Positions 45,708-55,874 of a DNA stretch of 55,874 nucleotides are shown one piece after another. The stretch covers positions 1-55,874 of the forward strand of contig JAJDVJ010000058.1 in NCBI GenBank assembly GCA_022826205.1. The letters run 5' to 3'. Within the stretch, counting starts at the first letter, position 1. Each line of letters begins with the position of its first letter. The position numbers and the translations under genes are program-made. The DNA is from Silicimonas sp. Its GTDB lineage: Bacteria > Pseudomonadota > Alphaproteobacteria > Rhodobacterales > Rhodobacteraceae. The notes beneath the pieces are model-generated. The model was not told the DNA's origin, did no database searches, and was given only the letters and a program-made list of their open reading frames with translations.

Positions 45708-48077
45708 ATGCCGGAAGCTGAATCCGCAACCAACGAGTCGAGGAGCATCGCCATCCGTTTGGTCTTCTGGCTATCAGTGTTCCTTGTGGTTCTTGGCATG
45801 GTCAACGCCATGCCGGGCATCCCGGGACTAGATCAACTGGCGACTGAAATCTCCGGAAACCCGGAATTCATAATCCGAAAGTTCCCGTTCGAGTATTACT
45901 ACCCGTTTGCGTTTGCAGTGATGATGCTGATCGTCGCGCTTCACCATTCGATCTGGCGGGCCTGGAAAGACAAGGGCGCTGTCCGCCGTGGGTTTGGCCT
46001 GGCGATGGATGTCGCATTGGTGGTCATGGCATTGACCATTTCCATCACCTATCTGGCCGAAATCGAATCCGTTTGCATCATCGACCAGTTCACGGGCGAC
46101 CGCGCCCGGATGATCGCCGAAAGCCTGCAGATCGAGAAGGACAACGCCGCGTTGTTTGGCTTGCCGGAGCCAACGACGGTCGACGATCCGCAGTGCCTGA
46201 ACACCACCGGCCCGTGGCTTGTACTCATCATCGGGTTGTCGGTCGTCGTCTTCCTTGCCTACAACGTCAAGGTCTGGGGCCTTCCGCTGGTCCTCGTCGC
46301 AATACTCGTGGCCGCCTACACGATCGGAACCGTGCTGGTCTGGTACTTTTTTGGCGTGGAAGACATCAACAAGTACCTGGTGACAAAGATCGGCGGCGAG
46401 CCGCGATTGCTGTCAGACGGCAGACCCCGCGTCCATGATATCCTGGTCAACAATGCCTCCGGCCTGCTGGGCCGCTTCATGGACATCATCCTGAACGAGA
46501 TTTTCCCGTACCTGATCCTTGGATCGCTGTTTGGCGCGTCGGCAGGCGGAAAATCGTTGATCAAGGTTGCGTTCCGCTGGACCAGAAACCTCAGTGGCGG
46601 ACCGGCGCACGCGGCCATCGTTTCATCGGCCATGTTCGGGACGATCTCGGGCGGGCCAATCGTGAATGTCCTGTCGACCGGCGTGCTTACGATCCCGATG
46701 ATGATCAAGCGAGGCTTCTCAAGGGTCTTCGCCGGCGGGATGGAGGCGGCCGCTTCCTCAGGCGGGTCGATCATGCCGCCGGTCATGGGCGTTGCTGCAT
46801 TCATTTTGGCGGCCCTGACCGGGGTTCCTTACAGCGAGGTGATCATCGCCGCAGCCTTGCCCGCAGTTGCCTATTTCCTGTGCCTGTTCCTTTCGGTCGT
46901 GTTTCAGGCACGCAAGCAGAGGATAAAGCCGATCGGTGAATTGACCGAAGACATGCATATGGACCGCCAGGACGTTCTGAACCTGGTGATGATCTTTCTG
47001 CCGATCCTCATCATTCTGGTGCTCTTGCTGACGAGCAAGGAAAACGTCGGTTGTGGCATCTTTGGCGGTCTCCTGGGCGCCGAGCGCGTTTTCATCGAAG
47101 GCGGCGGGTGTCGCGTTGAGAGCCTGTCCTGGTTTCTCAAGCTCGTTCAGAACGCCGCCGGTGACGCAGGCAGTGCCGGCTGGTGGGCCGTGATCGTGCT
47201 GTGCTTTGCGCTGTTCCTGGATCCGGAGATGCGCGCCAAGCCAGCGAAGCTTCTGCATTCCTGTGCCGAAGCGGGGACCTTGATCGCGACACTTTACCTA
47301 ATGTTCCTTGCCGTCTCGATCATTGACTTTTGCCTGAAGTTCACTGGCATGCCGTTCTTCATCTCGCTGGACGTGCTGCAATGGCTCCAAAGCCTGGACC
47401 TCGGCGCGGACGGCTCGGTCCTGTTCCAGTTCGCGGCACTTATCGTGACCATGTTGCTCGCGGTTCTTCTAGGCATGGGGATGCCGGCTGTTCCCGCCTA
47501 CATAAACGTCGCCTTGCTGATGGGACCCGTGCTCGCGGGCCTTGGAATATCGGTCTTCTCGGCGCATATGTTCATCTTCTATTTCGCGGTTGCCTCGGCG
47601 ATCACCCCGCCGGTGGCACTCGCAGCCTTCGCGGCGGCAACAATCACCAAGGCCGAGCCGATGTCGACCGGCTTTGCCGCCGTCCGTGTCGGTATCGTGA
47701 TGTTCGTGATCCCGTTTGTTTTCGCACTCTATCCGGAAATCCTGCTGATCGAGGCGGCAGTGATCGATCCAGGCGCAAGCGTTGGCAGCGAATTGAGGTA
47801 CCTGCCAGGATATACCGGCGAGGTGCAGTGGGGCCCGCTGGGCTGGTTGCTGTTGCGCATGTTGCTTGCCCTTTTCCTGCTGGCGAGCGCCTTGTCGCGC
47901 TTTGATCGTGCATCGCTGGCAATCTGGGATGTCGCCATCCGGCTGGCCCTGGCCTTCCTCGTCCTGACAAAGGATCCGTTTGTCTACGGCGCGGCGATCG
48001 TGGTGGCCGCTGCATGGCTGGCCCTGCATTTCGCCAGACACCGGCACACAGAAACAGGTGCGGAGCGCGGCGCATAG
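45708..48077 (+). CDS. Fused TRAP transporter permease (TAXI type)
   Basis: The 789-residue membrane protein combines the small (DctQ-like) and large (DctM-like) TRAP permease parts, with about 18 hydrophobic segments. Signatures of the large part are GGPAHAAIVSSAMFGTISGGPIVNVLSTG and GGMEAAASSGGSIMPPVMG, and the second repeat has LGMGMPAVPAYINVALL and ASAITPPVALAAFAAATI. It drives uptake with a sodium or proton gradient. ATG 45708 fits a short N-terminal tail before the first segment; a TTG at 45654 would add 18 residues. It is convergent with ligC. Confidence 0.92.
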   Translation: MPEAESATNESRSIAIRLVFWLSVFLVVLGMVNAMPGIPGLDQLATEISGNPEFIIRKFPFEYYYPFAFAVMMLIVALHHSIWRAWKDKGAVRRGFGLAMDVALVVMALTISITYLAEIESVCIIDQFTGDRARMIAESLQIEKDNAALFGLPEPTTVDDPQCLNTTGPWLVLIIGLSVVVFLAYNVKVWGLPLVLVAILVAAYTIGTVLVWYFFGVEDINKYLVTKIGGEPRLLSDGRPRVHDILVNNASGLLGRFMDIILNEIFPYLILGSLFGASAGGKSLIKVAFRWTRNLSGGPAHAAIVSSAMFGTISGGPIVNVLSTGVLTIPMMIKRGFSRVFAGGMEAAASSGGSIMPPVMGVAAFILAALTGVPYSEVIIAAALPAVAYFLCLFLSVVFQARKQRIKPIGELTEDMHMDRQDVLNLVMIFLPILIILVLLLTSKENVGCGIFGGLLGAERVFIEGGGCRVESLSWFLKLVQNAAGDAGSAGWWAVIVLCFALFLDPEMRAKPAKLLHSCAEAGTLIATLYLMFLAVSIIDFCLKFTGMPFFISLDVLQWLQSLDLGADGSVLFQFAALIVTMLLAVLLGMGMPAVPAYINVALLMGPVLAGLGISVFSAHMFIFYFAVASAITPPVALAAFAAATITKAEPMSTGFAAVRVGIVMFVIPFVFALYPEILLIEAAVIDPGASVGSELRYLPGYTGEVQWGPLGWLLLRMLLALFLLASALSRFDRASLAIWDVAIRLALAFLVLTKDPFVYGAAIVVAAAWLALHFARHRHTETGAERGA

Positions 48078-48453
48078 TCAACGCATGCGTGAGCCTTAAG
48101 ACGACAACCCAGAAAAAAGTCGCGTCGGGTCCTGCAAATGCGGAGCCCTTGAGCAATCAGGGACGAGGATGAAAAGCCCGATTGGCTGAGTCAGGCGAAG
48201 ATCTTGTCTGCTCCAGCGCGTTGCCTGCCATTTGCAATGTAAAAAAAGCTGGCACCGCCACGCCCGAAGACCGCAAGGAGAATGTGGCGCACACCTGGGT
48301 CCGCTCGTTCAGCGCACTTCGTGAAGGGGCGCCCGTCGGGTCTGCAAGGAAAGGCGACACTTGGCGCCTTGTCAGCGACGAGACCGCCATCTGGACGGCC
48401 ACGACACCGCCTGCGCTGTCCATCAACGCGTTTCGACCCCTCACGAGCCGACT
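48078..48453. other. Convergent intergenic region between TRAP permease and ligC
   Basis: About 375 bases. Open frames on either strand have no features I recognise. No simple terminator hairpin with a T-run was found. Confidence 0.35.
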
Positions 48454-50668
<2,215 letters not shown>

Positions 50669-50726
50669 GTGCCATTCCTCCTTGTTGGCTGGAATCATCT
50701 CAGGTCGCAGTCCGGCCAGAATGCCA

Positions 50727-50852
50727 TCACTTGACTTGTTCCGCAACGCGAGCAGCGCCAGCGTCCGTCGCCTGAAGGCGGCCCAAGTTGCCGAATAGTG
50801 CACGCTGCATGGTGCCGCGCGCACCGTAGATGCCTCGTTCTACTACGATCAT
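50727..50852 (-). other. Possible small or remnant reading frame upstream of ligA
   Basis: A 41-codon frame (MIVVERGIYGARGTMQR, then ALFGNLGRL, ending ARVAEQVK) looks protein-like and stays open upstream to about 50945 without another ATG. It has no ribosome binding site. It could be the decayed end of a gene or chance. The stretch 50669-50968 also must contain the ligABC promoter. Confidence 0.25.
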
Positions 50853-50968
50853 GCCCAAAGGGCGGAAGGTCAGCTCCCTTGTCCCCGGTTCGGCATGCTC
50901 AAGTGAAGGGCGCAGACAGTGCCCGTGGCTTCCTGATGCGGATCGTTCGCTTGCCGGAGGCGTCGTCG

Positions 50969-52897
50969 TCAGGCCGGCTTCTCGAAGGCGATGGCGTCCA
51001 GCATTTCAAGCACCTTCGTCTCGATATGTCCTGCGTTCAACGCTGCCGCGTCATACATTTCGCGCGGCGCTGCCTGATCGATGAAGTCGTCCGGCAGGAC
51101 CATAGACCGGAACTTCAAGCCTGTATCGAACACGCCTTCCTCGGCGAGAAGCTGCGCGACGTGGCTGCCGAACCCGCCGACCGATCCTTCCTCGACCGTC
51201 AGCAGCGCCTCGTGGTTCCTGACCAGTTCAAGAATCAGCTCCCGATCCAGCGGTTTGGCAAAACGAGCATCAGCGACCGTCGGGCTGATGCCTCGGTTGG
51301 CCGCCAGGACCTCTGCCGCGCCTTCCGCCTCGGCCAGCCTTGCCCCGAAGGAAAGGATAGCAACGCCGCTTCCCTCCCGGACAATGCGGCCCTTTCCGAC
51401 CTCGAGAACCTCGCCCCGCTCAGGCATTTCGACGCCCCTGCCTTCACCCCTGGGATAACGGAAGGCAATTGGCCCAGTGTCGTGGGCCACGGCGGTTGCC
51501 ACCATGTGCACGAGTTCAGCTTCGTCAGCGGCAGCCATTACGGTCATGTTCGGAAGGCAGGCCATATAGGCGACGTCAAAGGCGCCTGCATGGGTCGCTC
51601 CGTCGGCGCCCACGAGTCCAGCGCGGTCAATGGCAAACCTAACGGGTAGGTTCTGGAGCGCGACGTCATGCACCACCTGGTCATATCCGCGCTGAAGAAA
51701 GGTCGAGTAAATCGCACAGAACGGCTTCAGGCCGCCCGCCGCCATGCCAGCGGAAAACGTGACACCATGCTGCTCGGCAATTCCAACGTCGAAGCAGCGC
51801 TTGGGAAAGCGATCGCCAAACAGGTTGAGACCGGTTCCGTCAGGCATTGCCGCCGTCACGGCAACGATCCTGTCATCGCGGGTCGCCTCGTCCGTAAGCG
51901 CTTTGGCGAAGACGCTCGTGTAGGACGGCGCATTGGATCGGGACTTCTTTTGCTCGCCTGTCTCCACATCGAACTTGGAGACGCCATGACCCTTGTCGCG
52001 GGCATCTTCCGCAGGCGCGTATCCCTTGCCCTTCCTCGTGAGAGCGTGAATCAGGATCGGGCCGGTCGCACGCGTCTTGACGGTTCGCAGGACGGGGAGG
52101 AGCTGGTCCAGATCGTGCCCGTCAATTGGACCGATGTAGGAGAAGCCGAGTTCCTCGAAGAGGGTTCCGCCGACCACGCTGTGCTTGAGAACGTCCTTGG
52201 CCCGTTTCGCGCCTTCGCGGAAAGGCTGCGGCAAAAGGCTGACAGCGCTCGTGGCGGCTGACTTCAGCTCCTGGAACGGAACGCCTGCGTACAGCCTAGT
52301 GAGGTACGCGGACATCGCACCGACCGGCGGTGCAATGGACATCTCGTTGTCATTCAGGATGACAATCAGGCGCCTCTTGAGGGCGCCCGCGTTGTTCAAC
52401 GCTTCATAGGCCATGCCTGCGCTGATCGCCCCGTCGCCGATGACTGCGATGGCGTCGCCGAGACCAGTCTCGCAAGCTCCGCCCAGTTCGCGTGCGACCG
52501 TGAATCCCAGAGCCGCAGAAATCGAGGTCGAGCTGTGCGCAGCGCCGAACGGATCGTAGGGGCTTTCGGTCCGCTTGGTGAAACCCGACAATCCGTCCTT
52601 CTGCCTGAGCGTCCTGATCCGGTCACGCCGGTCGGTAAGGATCTTGTGCGGATAGCACTGGTGCGACACGTCCCAGATGAGCTTGTCCTTCGGGGCGTCA
52701 AACACCGCATGGAGAGCGACGGTCAGTTCGACAACGCCCAGGCCCGCGCCGAGATGTCCGCCGGTTTCGCTGACAGCGCTAATCGTCTCCGCACGAAGTT
52801 CATCCGCCAGTCTCCTGAGCTCGCCGTCCGAAAGGCGCTTCAGGTCAGAAGGCAGGGAAATGGTGTCCAGAAGTGGTGTCTGTGGCCTGTCGCTCAT
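50969..52897 (-). CDS. dxs: 1-deoxy-D-xylulose-5-phosphate synthase
   Basis: This 642-residue ThDP enzyme condenses pyruvate and glyceraldehyde 3-phosphate, the first step of the MEP isoprenoid pathway. [33 protein letters not shown], the ThDP motif [18 protein letters not shown] and the transketolase-like [16 protein letters not shown] are present at their normal places. It follows ispA after 15 bases, as the last gene of the four-gene operon. Confidence 0.97.
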   Translation of the reverse strand: MSDRPQTPLLDTISLPSDLKRLSDGELRRLADELRAETISAVSETGGHLGAGLGVVELTVALHAVFDAPKDKLIWDVSHQCYPHKILTDRRDRIRTLRQKDGLSGFTKRTESPYDPFGAAHSSTSISAALGFTVARELGGACETGLGDAIAVIGDGAISAGMAYEALNNAGALKRRLIVILNDNEMSIAPPVGAMSAYLTRLYAGVPFQELKSAATSAVSLLPQPFREGAKRAKDVLKHSVVGGTLFEELGFSYIGPIDGHDLDQLLPVLRTVKTRATGPILIHALTRKGKGYAPAEDARDKGHGVSKFDVETGEQKKSRSNAPSYTSVFAKALTDEATRDDRIVAVTAAMPDGTGLNLFGDRFPKRCFDVGIAEQHGVTFSAGMAAGGLKPFCAIYSTFLQRGYDQVVHDVALQNLPVRFAIDRAGLVGADGATHAGAFDVAYMACLPNMTVMAAADEAELVHMVATAVAHDTGPIAFRYPRGEGRGVEMPERGEVLEVGKGRIVREGSGVAILSFGARLAEAEGAAEVLAANRGISPTVADARFAKPLDRELILELVRNHEALLTVEEGSVGGFGSHVAQLLAEEGVFDTGLKFRSMVLPDDFIDQAAPREMYDAAALNAGHIETKVLEMLDAIAFEKPA

Positions 52898-52912
52898 GAT
52901 GCCTCCGACCCT

Positions 52913-53779
52913 TCAAAACTCCCGTGAGATAACAAATCTTGCCGCTTCGCGCAAGGGTTCCGCCCCGTCGCCGTATGCGGCAAGCGCGGCCATCGCCTCA
53001 TCGACCAGCTCCCGCGCCTTCTCGCGGGCGCCGGACAGGCCCAGATGCGACACAAAAGTCGCCTTGCCCATGCCCTCGTCCTTCCTGAGACGCTTCCCGG
53101 TCCTTGATTCGTCTCCCGCGACGTCAAGAATGTCGTCGGCAATCTGAAAGGCGCGGCCGAGGCATCTCGCATAGCGCACCATGCCTGACGGATTCTTGCC
53201 CGCCAATACTGGACCTGCGGCACAGCTCCAGACGATGAGCGCTCCGGTCTTGCCGTCCTGCAAACTTTCGATCTCGGACAGGAGCAGTGGCGTGTCAGCG
53301 ACCTCGGCCGCAATGTCCATGGCCTGGCCGCGGACAAGTTCGCGCCCGCCGGCCTCACGCGCAAGCGAAAGCGAAAGCGCCAGCTTCACTTCAGCCGGTG
53401 GCGGACCCAGTGCGACAAGCTCAAAGGCGAGCGCCTGCAATGCGTCGCCAACAAGGACAGCGGTAGCTTCATCCCATTTGACATGCACGGTTGGATGTCC
53501 ACGCCGCATGTCGTCGTCATCCATCGCCGGCAGGTCGTCATGCACGAGCGAATAGGCATGGACCGCCTCCACTGCCGCCGCCGCCCAGATCGCCGACTCG
53601 CCGGGGACGCCGTGAAGCGCGGCACTCTCCAGGACCAGGTACCCCCGCAACCGCTTGCCGCCGCTCAAGGCATGAACCATGCCATCGCGAATCCTGTCTG
53701 CGGGGAACTCGGAGACCGCATCCTTCAGGCAAGCGTCGATCTCGCTTGCCCGCGCACTCATGCGTTCCAGGAAAGTCAC
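52913..53779 (-). CDS. ispA: Polyprenyl (farnesyl/geranyl) diphosphate synthase
   Basis: The 288-residue trans-prenyltransferase makes C10-C15 or longer prenyl diphosphates. The first Asp-rich motif is HDDLPAMDDDDMRRG, the second is QIADDILDVAGD, and GGKRLRGYLVLESA is near the N-terminus. Chain length cannot be fixed by eye. Its start overlaps xseB by four bases. It supplies precursors for quinones, and for carotenoids if present. Confidence 0.95.
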   Translation of the reverse strand: MTFLERMSARASEIDACLKDAVSEFPADRIRDGMVHALSGGKRLRGYLVLESAALHGVPGESAIWAAAAVEAVHAYSLVHDDLPAMDDDDMRRGHPTVHVKWDEATAVLVGDALQALAFELVALGPPPAEVKLALSLSLAREAGGRELVRGQAMDIAAEVADTPLLLSEIESLQDGKTGALIVWSCAAGPVLAGKNPSGMVRYARCLGRAFQIADDILDVAGDESRTGKRLRKDEGMGKATFVSHLGLSGAREKARELVDEAMAALAAYGDGAEPLREAARFVISREF

Positions 53780-54018
53780 TCGGCGTCGACCCTTTCGGTC
53801 CCGACCGGCCGCCCTTCTGCATCTAGCGTGATCCGCGCGACCTTTTCCTCCGCTTCCGCCAGCTTCTTCTGGCAGTGCGCCTTCAGGGCGGCGCCGCGCT
53901 CGTAGAGCTTGACCGAGTCCTCCAGCGGCACCTCGCCTGCCTCAAGCATGCCGACAACGGATTCAAGTTCCTTCATCGCGTCTTCAAAGCTCATCTTTTC
54001 CACGGGTGTGTCACTCAT
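53776..54018 (-). CDS. xseB: Exodeoxyribonuclease VII small subunit
   Basis: The 80-residue helical protein has the XseB pattern MSFEDAMKELESVVGMLEAGEVPLEDSVKLYERGAALK in its core. With XseA (not in the window) it forms exonuclease VII. It overlaps the deacetylase-like gene and ispA by four bases on each side. The link of xseB with ispA and dxs is widespread. Confidence 0.94.
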   Translation of the reverse strand: MSDTPVEKMSFEDAMKELESVVGMLEAGEVPLEDSVKLYERGAALKAHCQKKLAEAEEKVARITLDAEGRPVGTERVDAE

Positions 54019-54941
54019 CCCTCGTGCTCCCTCAATGCAATGACATGAGCCGCAGCGCTGGCGGCGAGCGCCTCAAGATCATAGCCGCCTTCCAGCGTCG
54101 AGACCACGCGGCCGCCGGCATGCGCCGCCGCGACCTCGCAGATCGCGGCAGTCACCCATCCGAAGTCCTCTTCCGTCCAGTTGAGATTTGCCAGCGGGTC
54201 CGATGCGTGCGCATCAAATCCGGCCGAAACGATGACAAGTTCCGGCGCGAAGTCGTCGAGAGCTGGAAGAATGATGTCGCCCCAGGCGCGCCGCATTTCG
54301 GCACTCCCGGTCATGGGGGCGAGCGGCGCGTTCAGCACGTTGTCATAGGCGCCGGTCTCATGCGCTGCTCCGGTCCCAGGATAGAGCGGCATCTGGTGCG
54401 AGGACGCAAACAGGGTGCGCTCCTCGTTCCAGAGCAGATCCTGCGTTCCGTTGCCGTGATGGACGTCGAAATCAAGAACCGCGACACGGCTGAGGCCGTG
54501 TTCGTCGAGCGCGCGCTTCGCCCCGATGGCCGCCGTGCCGAAGAGGCAGAAACCCATCGCGGTCTCCGTCTCGGCATGATGGCCGGGAGGACGCATGGCG
54601 ACAAATGCGGTCCGCGCTTCGCCGGCGATCACGGCATCCACCGCCGCGTTGCAGCCCCCGACGGCATGAAGCGCAGCATCGAGCGAGCCGGGCGAAACAT
54701 GCGTGTCTGCATCCAGCGCCACGAACGACGACTCAGGAATTGCCGCCTTGATCCGGTCGAAATACCGCGCCGGGTGACACCGCTCGACCTCGGCGCGCGC
54801 GGCGCGCGGCGCATCGTGCCACTCCAAGCCTTCCAGTTCCGACAGCGCGGCGTGCACGGCTTCAGCTCTCGCCACGCGTTCGGGATGGCCGGGCGGAGTC
54901 ACATGCCTGAGCGCGGATTCATGCCAATAGATGCCAGTCAT
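54015..54941 (-). CDS. Histone-deacetylase-family hydrolase
   Basis: The 308-residue arginase/deacetylase-fold protein has MRPPGHHAETETAMGFCLF, VLDFDVHHGNGTQD with zinc ligands Asp and His, and IVSAGFDAHASDPL with the third ligand. Bacterial members act on acetylpolyamines, acyl-lysine or related substrates; the substrate here is unknown. ATG 54941 (MTGIYWHESALRH) fits the family; the frame extends 45 residues further but with atypical codons. It is the first gene of the operon ending in dxs. Confidence 0.92.
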   Translation of the reverse strand: MTGIYWHESALRHVTPPGHPERVARAEAVHAALSELEGLEWHDAPRAARAEVERCHPARYFDRIKAAIPESSFVALDADTHVSPGSLDAALHAVGGCNAAVDAVIAGEARTAFVAMRPPGHHAETETAMGFCLFGTAAIGAKRALDEHGLSRVAVLDFDVHHGNGTQDLLWNEERTLFASSHQMPLYPGTGAAHETGAYDNVLNAPLAPMTGSAEMRRAWGDIILPALDDFAPELVIVSAGFDAHASDPLANLNWTEEDFGWVTAAICEVAAAHAGGRVVSTLEGGYDLEALAASAAAHVIALREHEG

Positions 54942-55278
54942 GTCCCATAGGTCGCAATTCGCGAGCAAATGCGCAATCACATCTTCCCCAGCCGCGACAC
55001 GTTTCCGCAAAGCCAACGGCAGGCGCTTCACGGCATCCTCGGCAGCTCGACGAGCTCTCCAGAGCACGACTCTCATTCGGAATTATCGCGTCAAAGATCA
55101 CGGGAAGCATCTGCTTGACGCTGCTTGTAGAATGAAGTGCTGAGAATGCCCGACGCTGGTGCCGGTCCACGCAAGGCCACGTGCCTCATTCCAGACCATC
55201 AGACGTCAGCCGAAGCTGGTCCCCTGCACGCGCGGGATGAAATCGAATTTTCTAGCGAAGTCGAAACTGGATCCGGGT

Positions 55279-55728
55279 TCAATCGCGCGACAGCTTGACT
55301 CGGCACCATCTGAGTGCGCGCTTGAATCGCTCCGACAGCCAAGAGGCCTGCAAATTGCCGCACCACTTGTTACTCCGTCGTTCAAAGGGCTTCCGATCTC
55401 GGTCTGGATCCTGCGTGTGACACCCGTCGAAATGCACAGTATTCTTGGAAAAGACATCAAGCAGCTTGTCTCGATATCCCCTGATCTGAGAACGATTGAG
55501 AAACGGTTGGGCACGGACGAGCTTGGCATGTGCATGGTCCCATTGGGGATGGCAACCGTTGAGTATTGGGTCCTCGAACACATCAAAGGCTTGCTGCCCA
55601 TCGGGGGTTCGGATACTACGAACAGCTCTTGTCAACGCATGAACAAAGCCCCATTTGGACCTGTTCTTGTCGGGATTTTCGAGTGTAGACGCCTTTTCTT
55701 GCAGAGTCTCCATCACAGGATCAAGCAT
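55279..55728 (-). CDS. Possible hypothetical protein in lower-GC DNA
   Basis: A 149-residue open frame (MLDPVMETLQEKASTLENPD at the start) occurs on the minus strand, rich in Asp, Arg and Trp, with no family I recognise and no clear ribosome binding site. An overlapping plus-strand frame is as long. The region has lower GC than the rest, so either a foreign gene or non-coding DNA is possible. Confidence 0.25.
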   Translation of the reverse strand: MLDPVMETLQEKASTLENPDKNRSKWGFVHALTRAVRSIRTPDGQQAFDVFEDPILNGCHPQWDHAHAKLVRAQPFLNRSQIRGYRDKLLDVFSKNTVHFDGCHTQDPDRDRKPFERRSNKWCGNLQASWLSERFKRALRWCRVKLSRD

Positions 55729-55786
55729 CAAGCAGGGTGCGATTCTCGTATGGTTCACTTTTCGTATTCTTGATGTTCTTCGCGAA

Positions 55787-55874
55787 TCATGCCGCAAGCG
55801 CGATTCTCACCACCGGCCGGTTGTCGTTGGCGCATTGCGGAGGCTTCCAGCCGCCGTTTCGACTCAGGCGGGGC
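55787..55874 (-). CDS. C-terminal end of a gene entering from the right edge
   Basis: The minus-strand frame from the window edge reads RLSRNGGWKPPQCANDNRPV followed by VRIALAA and a TGA at 55787-55789. The ANDNRP-type ending is common in alphaproteobacterial proteins. Only 28 residues are visible, so no product can be named. Confidence 0.4.
   Translation of the reverse strand, partial: PRLSRNGGWKPPQCANDNRPVVRIALAA

Noticed and set aside
55159-55773. Plus-strand open frame of 204 codons near the right edge
   Set aside because: Its composition looks antisense-like, it has no start signal, and no domain is recognised.

Overview
The window is a chromosomal segment of a high-GC alphaproteobacterium. 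It is most likely a marine member of the Rhodobacteraceae (Roseobacter group). The basis is a DMSP lyase of DddP type, a SoeABC-type sulfite dehydrogenase, (2S)-methylsuccinyl-CoA dehydrogenase of the ethylmalonyl-CoA pathway, polyhydroxybutyrate genes, and a histone-deacetylase-like/xseB/ispA/dxs operon. No CRISPR array, rRNA or intact insertion sequence was seen; one tRNA gene (Arg, anticodon CCT) is present.

Layout. 1-9.1 kb: the edge of an unidentified gene, a DUF465 protein, phaB and phaA, soeCBA on the minus strand, and a divergent thiamine-diphosphate enzyme. 9.7-13.6 kb: a vapBC toxin-antitoxin pair whose toxin lacks one acidic active-site residue, a LacI regulator, tRNA-Arg, an unusual membrane protein with a C-terminal winged helix that overlaps a small secreted protein, and a His/Arg-rich secreted protein. 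13.6-17.3 kb: a PatB-like C-S lyase/aminotransferase, def-fmt and a drug/metabolite transporter. 17.3-17.9 kb: decayed DNA with remnants of a class III aminotransferase and a Tn3-type transposase. 17.9-24.1 kb: dddP, a GST with a YHS-like tail, a TauE/SafE permease, mcd and a MORN-type secreted protein. 24.7-30.9 kb: a one-protein two-component system (GAF-PAS-kinase-receiver-winged helix), recO, and an operon of a family II pyrophosphatase, a HAD protein and a transporter. 31.1-38.3 kb: two DUF488 genes, one frameshifted in a T7 run, an HU protein, amn-ade, a membrane di-iron hydroxylase and a reductase-like protein.

38.6-50.7 kb is a catabolic island for protocatechuate by 4,5 (meta) cleavage. 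It holds a LysR regulator with two DNA-binding domains, galB-galC-galD-ligI on the plus strand, a TAXI-type TRAP transporter, and ligABC on the minus strand. Together these take protocatechuate to pyruvate and oxaloacetate: LigAB opens the ring, LigC oxidises the semialdehyde to 2-pyrone-4,6-dicarboxylate, LigI hydrolyses it, GalD tautomerises and GalB hydrates oxalomesaconate, and GalC cleaves the product. The middle of the island carries IS200/IS605 and IS5 remnants, which suggests assembly by transposition.

50.9-55.1 kb is the isoprenoid operon. The last 0.8 kb is lower in GC and holds no gene I recognise apart from a possible gene end at the right edge.

The metabolic theme is use of algal carbon and sulfur: DMSP cleavage, sulfite oxidation, C-S lyase chemistry, acetyl-CoA assimilation and storage, and aromatic acid breakdown.
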